Assembly: GCA_032595675.1 (NCBI GenBank)
Contig: JAVQMD010000001.1
Coordinates: 186,001-250,000 of the forward strand
Length of the DNA stretch: 64,000 nt
Direction: 5' to 3'
DNA from: Candidatus Electrothrix rattekaaiensis
GTDB taxonomy: Bacteria > Desulfobacterota > Desulfobulbia > Desulfobulbales > Desulfobulbaceae
Positions 44,373-54,068 of this stretch are shown piece after piece. Within the stretch, counting starts at the first letter, position 1; the number at the start of each line of letters is the position of its first letter. Under the pieces are notes generated by a model. The model saw only the letters and a list, made by a program, of their open reading frames with translations. It did not search any database and had not been told where the DNA came from. Both the position numbers and the translations under genes were made by a program.

Positions 44373-45701
44373 TTACTCGCCGGGTGAGCACTCGCATATT
44401 TGCCCGTGGAGATACCGTAAATCCTGCAAGAGCATGCTTTCCAGGGTGGCATCAAGAAAGGGTTTCCGGCAATCCACCTGCCCCATATGACCGTCGCGTT
44501 GATAGGCCATATAACGACAGCCGCCAAAACAGAGAGGCAGGTATTTGCATTTTTGGCATTTTTTTTCCTGTTGCCAGTGAAAAAGATGGTGGGACTCCTG
44601 GAAATTTTCAGTAACACCCTGCCAGATATCGCCGATTTTATACTGTTCATGCCCCACCCAGCAAACGCATTTATAGAGGCTACCATCGTAATGAACGGTA
44701 AAGGCATCATCCATCTCAACGGCACAGGGCTCCGGGCTGAGTTCTCCGATGGGATAGCCCCTTTGTAATACCTCCTTGCGAACATGGAGAGCAGCATCGC
44801 GTAGCCAAGGTTCATTTATGGTGGCGCAACCTCCCACGAATTCATTGCTGGTAATTTTATCCTGGATCTGCATGACGATATTGAAGCTGACCCGCTCAAC
44901 CTTGTCCGGGCTAATGCCTTGCTGAGCAAGCAGGTCAAGGACAGTTGCAAAATCCTGATATGTTGCACTGGTGTAGTTACCGCCCAGGCGAATGTTTGTC
45001 TTACCACATACCTTTTTGAGGTTACCTGCAATAACATCAAAACTCCCGGCACCAGATTTGAACGGCCTGAACTGATTATGGTTTTTCGGTGGCCCGTCGA
45101 GAGTTACCTTTACACCGTCCAAGCCCCATTCATTCAACTCGTCCACTACCTTTTCGGTGAGGAGAGATCCATTGGAGATCAGATCAAAGACAAATTCCGC
45201 TCCCCTTTCCTCAATAAAGGGTTTTAAACGCTTCGCCAGAGAGATAATCCGTTGTGTATAGAGGAGGGGTTCACCACCGTAGATCTGTAAGATCAGCTTT
45301 TTTTTGTCTGGTCTGAAACGGTCTTTGATAAAGGAGATGAGCTGATCTGCTGTCTGGTCAGCCATCGCCTTCTCCCCCCCCTTCTGCTTCCCCTCAAAGC
45401 AGTAGCTGCAAGCGAAGTTACATTCCATTCCCAGGATAAGTGCCAGGGTCAGATTGGGGTTATGGCGGTTAATGTCCTCCATATATTGTGCAACTTCCCG
45501 GTGTTCTGCCTCTAGGTCTTCCACAAGAAAACCCATGTCAGTGAGGGGGGCAATATACTCATTTTCAGTCTCCTCGTTTTGCAGGGCCGTAAAGTCTTCT
45601 TCCGGCAACAGAACAAGGGCCCCGGTTTTGGTGGAAAAAAGAAGGACGTGATCTGGGATGGAGTGATGTCGATGGACGGTGAGATAGGGAGTGAAATACA
45701 T
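44373..45701 (-). CDS. geopeptide-type radical SAM/SPASM peptide maturase
   Basis: 442 residues. N-terminal 85 residues (MYFTPYLTVHRHHSIPDHVLL...) are an RRE-like/leader-recognition region; the radical SAM motif is C94-x3-C98-x2-C101 in GMECNFACSYCFEG, with YGGEPLL after it. A SPASM domain with extra cysteines ends the protein (CAVEMDD...YKCVCW, CQKCKYLPLCFGGCRY, VDCRK). It strongly resembles the geopeptide maturases of Geobacter-type bacteria, as I recall that family. It would modify the 32-residue Cys-Cys peptide encoded 69 bp upstream. A terminator lies in between, lowering maturase expression relative to the precursor. Confidence 0.88.
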   Translation of the reverse strand: MYFTPYLTVHRHHSIPDHVLLFSTKTGALVLLPEEDFTALQNEETENEYIAPLTDMGFLVEDLEAEHREVAQYMEDINRHNPNLTLALILGMECNFACSYCFEGKQKGGEKAMADQTADQLISFIKDRFRPDKKKLILQIYGGEPLLYTQRIISLAKRLKPFIEERGAEFVFDLISNGSLLTEKVVDELNEWGLDGVKVTLDGPPKNHNQFRPFKSGAGSFDVIAGNLKKVCGKTNIRLGGNYTSATYQDFATVLDLLAQQGISPDKVERVSFNIVMQIQDKITSNEFVGGCATINEPWLRDAALHVRKEVLQRGYPIGELSPEPCAVEMDDAFTVHYDGSLYKCVCWVGHEQYKIGDIWQGVTENFQESHHLFHWQQEKKCQKCKYLPLCFGGCRYMAYQRDGHMGQVDCRKPFLDATLESMLLQDLRYLHGQICECSPGE

Positions 45702-45720
45702 TTATTGTACCAAAGGAAAT

Positions 45721-45744
45721 AAAAAAGGAGAGCCGAAGCTCTCC
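45721..45744 (-). terminator. intrinsic terminator between precursor peptide and maturase
   Basis: On the minus strand GGAGAGC-TTCG-GCTCTCC, a 7-bp stem with a stable UUCG loop, runs straight into TTTTTT. It lies 26 bp after the precursor stop codon and 19 bp before the maturase start; leaky termination would give much precursor and little enzyme. Confidence 0.85.
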
Positions 45745-45770
45745 TAACTTAATAAAAAACGGTCAATGTG

Positions 45771-45869
45771 CTATTTGGAAGACGAGGGGGCACCTATGCA
45801 GCAAGTGCCATCGGTAGCTACAGCTTTAACTTTTTTTCCTTTCTTGAGAACGATCATTTTTTTCTTCAT
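45771..45869 (-). CDS. putative RiPP precursor (geopeptide-like), 32 residues
   Basis: A 32-residue peptide, below most gene-finder limits. N-terminal leader: very basic (MKKKMIVLKKGKKVKAVA). C-terminal core: TDGTCCIGAPSSSK with adjacent cysteines C23-C24. The ATG at 45869 has a perfect GGAGG 6 nt upstream, and a terminator follows the TAG stop, so it has every mark of a real gene. The next gene on the strand is a radical SAM/SPASM maturase, the expected partner. I propose that the Cys-Cys core is modified, for example by a thioether bond. There is no in-frame TGA, so no selenocysteine is implied. Confidence 0.82.
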   Translation of the reverse strand: MKKKMIVLKKGKKVKAVATDGTCCIGAPSSSK

Positions 45870-45921
45870 CCTAAGCCTCCAAGGTAGTAAAGTTGAGTAA
45901 AGCAATGAGCACAACAAGTTA

Positions 45922-45950
45922 ACCTAACAGATGAGCAACGAAGAAGTCAA
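45922..45950 (-). promoter_or_regulatory. possible promoter for the precursor peptide
   Basis: Minus strand TTGACT (45950-45945) and TTAGGT (45927-45922), 17 bp apart, right after the TonB receptor stop codon. It would drive the peptide independently of the receptor. Confidence 0.4.
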
Positions 45951-45951
45951 T

Positions 45952-47868
45952 TTAAAATTTAAGAGCAAGCCCTGCTTCCAGCCATCGTTCGGGGTTAGGA
46001 TAGTCTACATCAAAGTATTGATCCCTGTTAAAGATATTATGCCCCTTGAGATAGACTTCACCATTGAGGTTGGAGAAATCAAAGTCTTTTGCAACGAGAA
46101 CGTCCCAAAGAAAAGTGCCGTTCGCGGGCTCTTGATTTACTGCTTTGTCACTCATCCAGTAATAATGTCCTGCAAATTTTGTTTTTACACCATATTGCAT
46201 GTTCAGGTAGGTAAGAATGAGGTTGCCGGTATAGGTCTCATCATCAACCCAGGTGCTGGTACTTGTCTCCTTGCTTTTCTCTTTGACGTAGGTAAAATTT
46301 CCGATCAGACTCAGACCACGGTAAACAGCAGTTTTTACCTCAACCTCAAAACCATTGAGGCGAATGGTTCCGGTATTGGCCCAGGGAACCACATTGTAAT
46401 CCCATGCATCTTTAATATCATGATAAAAAATGGCACCTTTAAAATAAAGAGAGGGAATACGACCTGTTTCAATACCGGCTTGGTAGGTCCAGATATTTTC
46501 CGGCTCAAGGTTTGGGGAATGAGAAGAGGCGGCCAGATACGGGGCTGAAAAACCCTTGGCGATAGAACTCCTGAACAGGGTATCAGGGCTAAACAGATAG
46601 GTGAGGCCCAGAGAGGGATTTACTGATTCCTCTGAATTAGAGTGCTCGTCATAGCGCAAGCCAGGGGTGATGGAAAAATTATCTTTAATGTATGTGACAT
46701 TAGCGTATACGCCGTGTCGATTCTCTGTTACCGAGTCATCTTTTGTTAATAGTGGTCCCCCAAAAAAGGCACCTGATCCGCTTACGTATTGCATTTCACT
46801 GCGACTTGACTCTAAACCGAGATTGGCGGCTACTGATTCGCTTGCCCACGTCAAGCGTCCGGTAAAACTGTTGGATTCATCTTCCCACTTCTCTCCAAAA
46901 ATCAAATCCCCATGCTGCCCACCCTCTCCATTCCCTAGGGAATGCCGGTCCATTGCAAAAGTATTATCAAAATGTTGGCCTGAGAGATGAAAGGTGAGAT
47001 CTTTTGTTATTTCAGTATCAAAGTAGAGTGTTCCCCAGATATTTTGATGTTCAATATCTTCATAAATATTGAGATTAGTAACCCCCCAAGCGTCCTCCCA
47101 GTTAAGACTTTTATTAAACGGATCACTGTAACCGGCGGTGGCTGTCAGACGCGAACTGCGGGGTAATTGAAGTTGCATTTTGCCGTAAACGGAATCCCTT
47201 TCCGAGTAGCGATCAAGGCGTAGGCCGTCCGAATCAATATTGCCGCCATAGAGATAATAACCCAGAGCTTTCGCCTTGCCAGCTACATCGGCTGAAACAT
47301 CACGACTGTCCCCCCCCCCATAACTTACATTGATATTGCCGGTGGGGCGGTTGGATTTGCCTACATCCTTGGTAATAATATTGATCACGCCACCAAGGGC
47401 AGATCCCCAGGATGAAGAGGCAGCTCCTTTTATAATTTCAACACGTTTGATAATTCCTAGAGGGATAAAGTGGCTTAAGGCAGCACCGCTTGAATTTTGG
47501 TTCAAGCGCACTCCGTCAAGAAGCAATAACACATGATGACGTCCGGTTCCTAGAAGACGGAGAGCTGCGTCTCCAAGGAAATCCTGCCCAAAGAAATCGA
47601 CAAACACTCCAGACTGTCGGTTGAGAACCTCTGCCAGGGTATGGGCATGCATGGCCTTAATCTCTTCGGCGGTGACGATGCTTACATTTTCAGCCACCTG
47701 GATGATGGGTTTGGGAGAACGGGTAGCCGTTTCAACCAGCTCCTCTTCGTCAAAGTACAGGTCCAGGAGTTTGTCTTCCTGAGGCGTGTTATGGTCAGCC
47801 AGAGCAGGTGGAGCTGCAAGAACGGTTGTAAGGAGCAACAAAACAGCGAGCAGGGTATTACTTTTCAT
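45952..47868 (-). CDS. TonB-dependent outer-membrane receptor
   Basis: 638 residues with signal peptide (LLAVLLLLTTVLAAPPALA). Plug domain at about 45-165 (ATRSPKPIIQVAENVSIVTAEEI, VLLLLDGVRLNQNSSG, EIIKGAASSSWGSALGGVINI), then a beta barrel of alternating strands, ending with aromatic F (AGLALKF). It would import a small ligand using the TonB system. The precursor peptide gene begins 83 bp downstream on the same strand, and a sensor operon lies divergently; import of the modified peptide or its metal complex is an attractive but unproven idea. No strong ribosome site seen. Confidence 0.88.
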   Translation of the reverse strand: MKSNTLLAVLLLLTTVLAAPPALADHNTPQEDKLLDLYFDEEELVETATRSPKPIIQVAENVSIVTAEEIKAMHAHTLAEVLNRQSGVFVDFFGQDFLGDAALRLLGTGRHHVLLLLDGVRLNQNSSGAALSHFIPLGIIKRVEIIKGAASSSWGSALGGVINIITKDVGKSNRPTGNINVSYGGGDSRDVSADVAGKAKALGYYLYGGNIDSDGLRLDRYSERDSVYGKMQLQLPRSSRLTATAGYSDPFNKSLNWEDAWGVTNLNIYEDIEHQNIWGTLYFDTEITKDLTFHLSGQHFDNTFAMDRHSLGNGEGGQHGDLIFGEKWEDESNSFTGRLTWASESVAANLGLESSRSEMQYVSGSGAFFGGPLLTKDDSVTENRHGVYANVTYIKDNFSITPGLRYDEHSNSEESVNPSLGLTYLFSPDTLFRSSIAKGFSAPYLAASSHSPNLEPENIWTYQAGIETGRIPSLYFKGAIFYHDIKDAWDYNVVPWANTGTIRLNGFEVEVKTAVYRGLSLIGNFTYVKEKSKETSTSTWVDDETYTGNLILTYLNMQYGVKTKFAGHYYWMSDKAVNQEPANGTFLWDVLVAKDFDFSNLNGEVYLKGHNIFNRDQYFDVDYPNPERWLEAGLALKF

Positions 47869-48017
47869 CAGTAGATCGAACTTTTTACGACGCCATTATT
47901 TTTGAGAATGATGAGTTTAAAAAGAAAGAGTACTCGAATCTATCCAATATATCTTTTATTTTTTCCAAGAAATATTATTTCCTTCAAATTCTGGCGAATA
48001 TTCGGCGTAAATTTTAC

Positions 48018-48037
48018 TTGTAAATATTTGTTTACAA
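48018..48037. promoter_or_regulatory. operator-like inverted repeat in the divergent TonB/sensor region
   Basis: TTGTAAA and TTTACAA, 6 bp apart, in the 244-bp AT-rich space between the TonB receptor and the binding-protein gene. The adjacent GTAAATTTTAC makes a second small palindrome. Possible regulator site; which protein is unknown. Confidence 0.4.
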
Positions 48038-48112
48038 ATCTATTAGTGTTTTTGTTACGTTCGGACAGTAAAAAGCCTTTTCTCCCATGAGAACACATCC
48101 TTTTTTTGCTTT

Positions 48113-49027
48113 ATGAATAAGTATCTCGTTGTTATCATTATTTTATTTTTAAGTCTGGCGGATAGATCCTTTGGCTATGAGATAGTGGTCCTGAAGAGCA
48201 GGACGAGCAAGGTTAACCAACACATTCAAAAAATTTTTACTGGTGAATTTAATCAGCGTACCCTTCAGCGTGGTCTAAAATCCATACAACCAAACCAGAT
48301 GACGGAAGTCGTCATCAGCAGGGGAAATGAAGGAGGCAGTGCAAGGAAAATACAAAGCATTGACCCTGATTTGATCCTTGCCCTTGGTGCCCAAGCACTG
48401 GAAGAGGCACTCTTGGTCCCTGATATTCCCGTTGTTCATCTCTTGGTCGTTCATCCGGAAACAATTATTGATAAGAGCAAACCAGTAATTGGAGTGAGCC
48501 TGTCCGTGCCGCCAAAAGTACAATTGGATGAAATGAATCGCTATTTCCCTGAAGTAAAACGGATTGGGCTTGTCTATAACCCAAAGCAAAGTCAAAAAAT
48601 TATAGAGAAGTTAAAGTCGCTCAGACCTGACCTGAAATTTATCGCTCTGGCTACTGAAGATATAGCAGCAGTTCCTGATTTAATCCATTCTTTACGTGGA
48701 AAGGTGGATCTTCTCTGGATGCTGCCTGATCTCACAACCACCAACCAGATGACCATCCAGAGTTATGTCCTTTTTTCGATCAGGAATAAAATCCCTTTGC
48801 TTACTTTTTCGAAAAAACTCTTTAAGTATGGAGCTACAATCGCCGTAACCTTTGATATAGATGATATGGCCAAACAGGCTGCAGTCTTGGCTATGGATAT
48901 GCTGCTTCATCCTGTTAGAAGCGAGCAGGTAGCTCTTGTTGCTCCCCGGCTCAGGATCCTTATCAATCGTAAAATGGCAGCAAAGTTAGGAATATCCATC
49001 GAAGACGGGGGAGAGGCAGATGAATAG
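48113..49027 (+). CDS. periplasmic ABC-type substrate-binding protein
   Basis: 304 residues with an N-terminal export signal (YLVVIIILFLSLADRSFG) and no lipobox. The fold matches the TrpX/BMP-like binding proteins (PF04392): IQSIDPDLILALGAQALEEAL, VPPKVQLDEMNRYFPEVKRIGLVYNP, DLLWMLPDLTTTNQ. No permease or ATPase is adjacent. Instead, its end overlaps the sensor kinase start by 8 bp, so it probably serves as a ligand-binding partner of the kinase. Confidence 0.85.
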   Translation: MNKYLVVIIILFLSLADRSFGYEIVVLKSRTSKVNQHIQKIFTGEFNQRTLQRGLKSIQPNQMTEVVISRGNEGGSARKIQSIDPDLILALGAQALEEALLVPDIPVVHLLVVHPETIIDKSKPVIGVSLSVPPKVQLDEMNRYFPEVKRIGLVYNPKQSQKIIEKLKSLRPDLKFIALATEDIAAVPDLIHSLRGKVDLLWMLPDLTTTNQMTIQSYVLFSIRNKIPLLTFSKKLFKYGATIAVTFDIDDMAKQAAVLAMDMLLHPVRSEQVALVAPRLRILINRKMAAKLGISIEDGGEADE

Positions 49028-50774
49028 CACCTTTTTTGCTTTGCCGAAGAGCTTGAGCACCAAGATATTTTTTTTTCTGATTGTGGCTATGGTGTGTATC
49101 GTGTCATTATTTAACATAGTTTTGATCAATATACAAAAAAAAACATATAAATCTTCTTACGATGTCTATGGGACTACCCTTATACGGCTGCTTGCTCATT
49201 CGATCAGGGTTGCTGTTTTCGCTGAAGATAAAGATGAAATGTTTGTTCCAGTGTCGGGACTGCTGCAACAGGATGATGTGTTTGAGGTAGTTATTTGGAA
49301 TAAAGACGGGGAGGTGCTTCTGGAAAAAGCTAAAGATTCGACAAAGAAATTACACCTTATTGGAAAACCTATAAAAATACCAATTGCTCTCAACCAACAT
49401 GATAATAGTGGCTATCTGCGCATGGAAACTAAGGATAATTTTATATTATGGGGGCGGATTTCATCTTCAACCCTCGAAGAAACTTGGTATTTTGAAGAAG
49501 AAAGAAATAATTCAGAAGAAGAGATTGTTGGCTATGCGGCAATTGTTCTTTCCAAAGAGTTCTTTGAAAAAGGTGTGCGCAATATCCTTGTTCAAACAGG
49601 TGTCTCTATACTGATCTTTCTCTTTGTTATTATGTTGACAACATTTTTTGTTATACAAAAGGTGACAGAACCCTTGAGGAAATTGGTTCTGACAATAAGG
49701 GAACGGGAAGGGGAAATCGAACAGCCTAGCGACCTTAAGGTGCTGACCGAAACCTATACCAGTATGGTAGATGATCTTGAAAAATCATTCCATACCATTA
49801 GTGAATTAAATGAAGGGCTTGAAGAAGAGGTGAAGCACCGAACACTCCAGCTCACCACGGCAAATGATGAGCTGCACCAGAGACAAAAAAAACTTGAGAC
49901 CAGCAATACCCATCTTATCGAAGCACTCAGGCAATTGAAAGAAACCCAGAAGCAACTTATCCAGAAAGAAAAGCTTGCAGCCATGGGGCAGCTTGTAGCT
50001 GGCGTGGCACATGAACTCAACAATACCGTTAATTTTATCTCTGGGGCACTGCCTTCTTTGCATCGTTCTTTCGATCAAATGAAAGAGATTCTCTCTGGAT
50101 ATGAAGAAGTTGAAAAAGCAAGAGGAGCCAATGGAGCCAATGTACTGGATGAAAAATTTGAGGAAGTAAGGGGCGTAAAAGAAAAACGTTCTTACGAGGA
50201 TCTTTTTCTCACCATTGATCAACTCATGGAAAATATAGAAGAAGGAACCACTCGTACAACTCGTATCGTTCGTGATCTTAAAATTTTTTCACGGGAAGAT
50301 GTAGAAAAAATAATCCCGCTTGACGTGCATACAGTCATTGATTCCACGATTAATTATATTGATAAACAACTCTTGAAAAATATAACCATTTATCGTGACT
50401 ATGGCTCTCTTCCGCTCGTTCATGGTCTGCCGGGACGAATGGGCCAAGTATTTTTAAATATCATGAATAATGGTATCCAGGCTATGGATGGGGTTGGACA
50501 GTTGACGATCAAAACAGAGCAGAGGAGGGAACATGTTCATATCATTTTTTCAGACACTGGCTGCGGTATCCATGCGTATGACATGCCAAAGATTTTCGAT
50601 CCTTTTTTTACCAACAAAGAAGTTGGCAAGGGAACCGGTCTAGGGCTTGGTATATCATATGCAATTATCAGGCAGCATGGTGGAGATATTAAAGTGCAGA
50701 GTTATGTTGGTAAAGGTTCGGTGTTTAAAGTTATTTTGCCGGTAAGGCTTATGGAACTATCTCAAGAAGCATAA
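49020..50774 (+). CDS. membrane sensor histidine kinase
   Basis: 584 residues. TM1 at 16-37, periplasmic sensor 38-190, TM2 at 192-213, HAMP-like linker, a coiled coil at 255-318, then HisKA with H331 ([12 protein letters not shown]) and HATPase: N-box [11 protein letters not shown]1 DTGCG, G2 GKGTGLGLG. Asn follows the H in the HELNN type of two-component kinase. It would pass phosphate to the following response regulator-kinase. It is encoded with a periplasmic binding protein and faces a TonB receptor. Confidence 0.93.
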   Translation: MNSTFFALPKSLSTKIFFFLIVAMVCIVSLFNIVLINIQKKTYKSSYDVYGTTLIRLLAHSIRVAVFAEDKDEMFVPVSGLLQQDDVFEVVIWNKDGEVLLEKAKDSTKKLHLIGKPIKIPIALNQHDNSGYLRMETKDNFILWGRISSSTLEETWYFEEERNNSEEEIVGYAAIVLSKEFFEKGVRNILVQTGVSILIFLFVIMLTTFFVIQKVTEPLRKLVLTIREREGEIEQPSDLKVLTETYTSMVDDLEKSFHTISELNEGLEEEVKHRTLQLTTANDELHQRQKKLETSNTHLIEALRQLKETQKQLIQKEKLAAMGQLVAGVAHELNNTVNFISGALPSLHRSFDQMKEILSGYEEVEKARGANGANVLDEKFEEVRGVKEKRSYEDLFLTIDQLMENIEEGTTRTTRIVRDLKIFSREDVEKIIPLDVHTVIDSTINYIDKQLLKNITIYRDYGSLPLVHGLPGRMGQVFLNIMNNGIQAMDGVGQLTIKTEQRREHVHIIFSDTGCGIHAYDMPKIFDPFFTNKEVGKGTGLGLGISYAIIRQHGGDIKVQSYVGKGSVFKVILPVRLMELSQEA

Positions 50775-50857
50775 TCAGTATTAAGCCATCTTGAATAATT
50801 TCGAATTGGTTTATGTTGAATTTTTAAAAGAAGATAGGGTGTATCAGGAGAAGCATT

Positions 50858-52012
50858 TTGACAAAATTAAAGCTGCTGTATGTTGATGATGAAAGGGTCA
50901 ACTTAACGAATTTTACAATTGCTTTTAGAGCAAAATATCAGATATACACAGCAAGGTCCGGGCAGGAAGCACTCGAAATATTTGAGGATAATGACGGTAT
51001 TGCGATTGTTGTCACTGACCAGCGTATGCCCGGAATGACAGGCGTTGAGTTGCTTCAACATATTAAAAAACAGAATAAGGATGTAATTCGGATTATCTTA
51101 ACAGCCTATACGGAAGTTGCTGACATTATTGTTGCAATCAACAAGGGCCATATCTATCAGTATATCGTCAAGCCTTGGGTTGAAAATGATTTACTGCAAG
51201 TTTTCGATAAGGCAAGCGAAAATTATTTGCTTGTCCTTGAAAACAAGCGACTGGTGAAAGAGCTTGAAGAAGATATTAGTGAACGTAAGAGGATGGAAGA
51301 TGAGTTGAGAGTATTATACAAAGAGTTACATCGTCTCTCTGTCAGACTTATTGACGCCCAGGAAAATGAACGAAAACGTATTTCTATGGAGCTTCATGAT
51401 GGTATTGGTCAAAATTTGATAGCATTGAAATTACAGTTCAATAATTTTTGCTTTCAGCTTGAGTCGAGTGATAAGGAGAAGACGCAGGAAGCAGCCACTA
51501 TTATCAGTGGTACTTTGCAAAAAACGCTGGAAAGCACTCGGAGTATCTGTCAAAATCTCTGGCCGGTTGTGATCGAAAAGTTTGGCTTTGATTTGGCACT
51601 TAAGGAATTCTTGGATAACTTCAGTCGAGATTATGGTATAGAAATCGCTTTAGGCAGCATTTATGTTCAGAAATACTTTTCAAAACACGATCAGCATCAA
51701 ATTTATCGAATATTACAGGAAATTTTAAACAATATTGGAAAGCATTCCGGTACGAAAAAGGTCAATCTTAACACTATCAACAGGGCGGATTCCCTGTGTA
51801 TTGAAATCACCGACTTTGGTTGTGGCTTTGACACACCAAGCTTGGCTGGCAGTCAGCAAGAAAAAGGCTGCCTGGGATTAAATACCATACGAGAAAGAGT
51901 AACTATTCTCGGTGGCACCATCGATATTCAGAGTTTTATAGAAAAAGGGACACGCTTTACCTTGTTACTGCCTCATTCTAGAGAGAAACAGGGAAAACAG
52001 GGGGACAAATAA
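50858..52012 (+). CDS. response regulator fused to NarL-type histidine kinase
   Basis: 384 residues. N-terminal receiver: D10/D11, phospho-acceptor D54 (VVTDQRMPGM), T82, K105. A coiled coil follows (125-160), then a HisKA_3-type domain (AQENERKRISMELHDGIGQNL, H180) and an HATPase C-terminus (ITDFGCGFD, GLNTIRERVTILGG). No membrane segment and no DNA-binding domain; it would relay the signal from the upstream kinase to a separate regulator not in this window. TTG start with AGGAG 7 nt before it. Confidence 0.88.
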   Translation: MTKLKLLYVDDERVNLTNFTIAFRAKYQIYTARSGQEALEIFEDNDGIAIVVTDQRMPGMTGVELLQHIKKQNKDVIRIILTAYTEVADIIVAINKGHIYQYIVKPWVENDLLQVFDKASENYLLVLENKRLVKELEEDISERKRMEDELRVLYKELHRLSVRLIDAQENERKRISMELHDGIGQNLIALKLQFNNFCFQLESSDKEKTQEAATIISGTLQKTLESTRSICQNLWPVVIEKFGFDLALKEFLDNFSRDYGIEIALGSIYVQKYFSKHDQHQIYRILQEILNNIGKHSGTKKVNLNTINRADSLCIEITDFGCGFDTPSLAGSQQEKGCLGLNTIRERVTILGGTIDIQSFIEKGTRFTLLLPHSREKQGKQGDK

Positions 52013-52143
52013 CGTTCAATTTTTTTAGGAATCAGGAAAAGTGGAAAAAAGACGATGAGGACAAGATACTGAAAATACTTTCATCAGAAAGAGGGCTGTG
52101 TTAATCTGACGGTATACTTCCAAAATCTTTTCATAAAAAAACC

Positions 52144-53988
52144 ATGCATAAAACCGTTAAGCAAGTCACCCACCGTATCATTGACCGCAGCAAGGAAACC
52201 CGAACCGCCTATTTAGAGCAGATAGAGGCTGCTGCACAGAAGCGGGCTGAAGGTTCTTTCCGAATGCAGCTGCCGAGCAGCAACCTTGCCCACGATCTGG
52301 CAGGCTGCCCATCTTGTCGCTCAACCCTGCTTGATGACAAGGCACCCAACATCGGCATTATCTCTTCGTATAACGATGTGGTTTCGGCCCACCAACCCTT
52401 GGGGGGCTATCCTGACCTGATCAAAAAGGCTGTGGCTGAGGCAGGAGGCACAGCTCAGGTTGCGGGGGGGGTACCTGCCATGTGTGACGGTGTTACGCAG
52501 GGGGAACCGGGAATGGATCTGAGCCTGATGAGCCGGGACGTGATTGCCCTGTCCGCCGTGATAGCCCTGTCCCATAACGTTTTTGATGGAGCCCTGCTTT
52601 TGGGCGTCTGTGATAAAATTATGCCCGGCTTGCTCATGGGCGGGCTGCAATACGGGCATCTTCCTATGATCTTGGTTCCTGGCGGCCCCATGCAATCCGG
52701 TATCGGTAATCAGGAAAAGAATCAGGTGCGGGAACGCTTTGCTAAAGGGGAGGTCGGGCAGAAGGAACTGCTGATCTCGGAGTGTCGGGCCTATCACAGT
52801 CCAGGGACATGTACTTTTTACGGCACAGCCAACTCCAACCAGCTGATTGCCGAGATGCTCGGGCTGCATCTTCCTGGAGCCTCCTTTGTCAATGCTGAGA
52901 CCGAATTACGTGCTGCTCTGACAAAGGCTGCTGCTTCTCAGGTTGTGCAGAATAGCCATTTAGGTGGTGGAGGTGATGCGTATATTCCGTTGGGCCGGGT
53001 TGTCAGTGAAAAATCCGTGGTCAACGCTATGGTCGGCCTGTTGGCAACAGGCGGTTCCACCAATGAGACCATGCATCTGGTGGCAATCGCCAGGGCCGCC
53101 GGGGTTCAGATCAACTGGACTGATTTTGCCGATCTTTCTGACATTGTGCCCCTGCTTGTTCGGATCTATCCCAACGGTTCAGGAGATATCAACTCCTTTC
53201 AGCAGGCAGGCGGTATGCCCCTGTTGATTCGGGAACTCCTTGCGGGCGGGCTGGTTCATGAGGACGTGCAGACTGTGGTCGGCCCCGGTTTGCGCAGATA
53301 TCTGGAGCAGCCAATGCTGGAACAGGGCAGGGCGGTTTGGCAGGGCGGACCGGAACAGAGCCGTGATCCGAAAATTATTGCCCCGCTGGCCAAGCCTTTT
53401 GCCGATATCAGCGGTATCAAGCTGCTGACCGGAAATTTGGGCCGGGCCATCATGAAGATCTCCGCCTTAGCTGATGGAGAAGATACTTTGGTTGAAGCCC
53501 CGGCCATGGTTTTTCACAGTCAGCAGGAGGTGGAACAGGCCTTTCAGGCTGGTCGGCTTAATCGGGATCTGGTGGCGGTGCTTCGTTTTCAGGGACCGAG
53601 GGCCAATGGTATGCCTGAGCTGCATAAGCTGATAACCTGGCTGGCAATCAGTATGGAGCGAGGTTATAAGGTAGGGCTGGTCACGGATGGGCGACTTTCT
53701 GGGGCCTCGGGCAAGGTGCCCTTTGCTATCCACTGCACTCCAGAGGCTGCGGCAGGCGGTCTGTTGGCTAAAGTTGAGGATGGTGATATCATCCGTATGG
53801 ATGCCCGTCATAATCTGCTGGAACTCAAGGTTGCTGATGAAGAACTAGCCAGTCGTGAGGCTGTGAAGCTGAAGAGCCATTATGCGGCTCAGGGACATCA
53901 GATTTTTAATGTCCTGCGCGGAGCGTTGTCCGGTGCAGAGGAAGGGGCAAGCGCGATTCTGGGTGCTCACCCGATTCTGCAGGAGTAG
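52144..53988 (+). CDS. edd: phosphogluconate dehydratase
   Basis: 614-residue Fe-S dehydratase (IlvD/Edd family). It turns 6-phosphogluconate into 2-keto-3-deoxy-6-phosphogluconate. Edd-type blocks: [50 protein letters not shown] and [15 protein letters not shown]. The predicted cluster cysteines are in these last three. The stop TAG lies inside the GTAGGGGCAA repeat. eda follows after 80 bp. Confidence 0.95.
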   Translation: MHKTVKQVTHRIIDRSKETRTAYLEQIEAAAQKRAEGSFRMQLPSSNLAHDLAGCPSCRSTLLDDKAPNIGIISSYNDVVSAHQPLGGYPDLIKKAVAEAGGTAQVAGGVPAMCDGVTQGEPGMDLSLMSRDVIALSAVIALSHNVFDGALLLGVCDKIMPGLLMGGLQYGHLPMILVPGGPMQSGIGNQEKNQVRERFAKGEVGQKELLISECRAYHSPGTCTFYGTANSNQLIAEMLGLHLPGASFVNAETELRAALTKAAASQVVQNSHLGGGGDAYIPLGRVVSEKSVVNAMVGLLATGGSTNETMHLVAIARAAGVQINWTDFADLSDIVPLLVRIYPNGSGDINSFQQAGGMPLLIRELLAGGLVHEDVQTVVGPGLRRYLEQPMLEQGRAVWQGGPEQSRDPKIIAPLAKPFADISGIKLLTGNLGRAIMKISALADGEDTLVEAPAMVFHSQQEVEQAFQAGRLNRDLVAVLRFQGPRANGMPELHKLITWLAISMERGYKVGLVTDGRLSGASGKVPFAIHCTPEAAAGGLLAKVEDGDIIRMDARHNLLELKVADEELASREAVKLKSHYAAQGHQIFNVLRGALSGAEEGASAILGAHPILQE

Positions 53989-54025
53989 GGGCAATTCGCG
54001 AATTGCCCTTACGAATTGCCCTTAC
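53985..54025. repeat. GTAGGGGCAA palindrome at the end of edd, with extra arm
   Basis: GTAGGGGCAATTCGCG begins an inverted repeat closing at GAATTGCCCTTAC (54012); a second copy of that arm follows to 54025. The TAG of the first arm is the edd stop codon. Outer arm shared with 24140 and 14628. Confidence 0.65.
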
Positions 54026-54068
54026 GAAATCAGGACAAAATCAGGATACTCATGAAAAGGAGGAGTAC

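Noticed and set aside
45771-45869. Selenocysteine-containing precursor peptide
   Set aside because: The core uses two ordinary Cys codons (TGC TGC) and the frame ends at TAG; there is no in-frame TGA.
48113-49027. A complete ABC importer
   Set aside because: Only the binding protein is present; no permease or ATPase gene lies in the operon, which continues with kinases.
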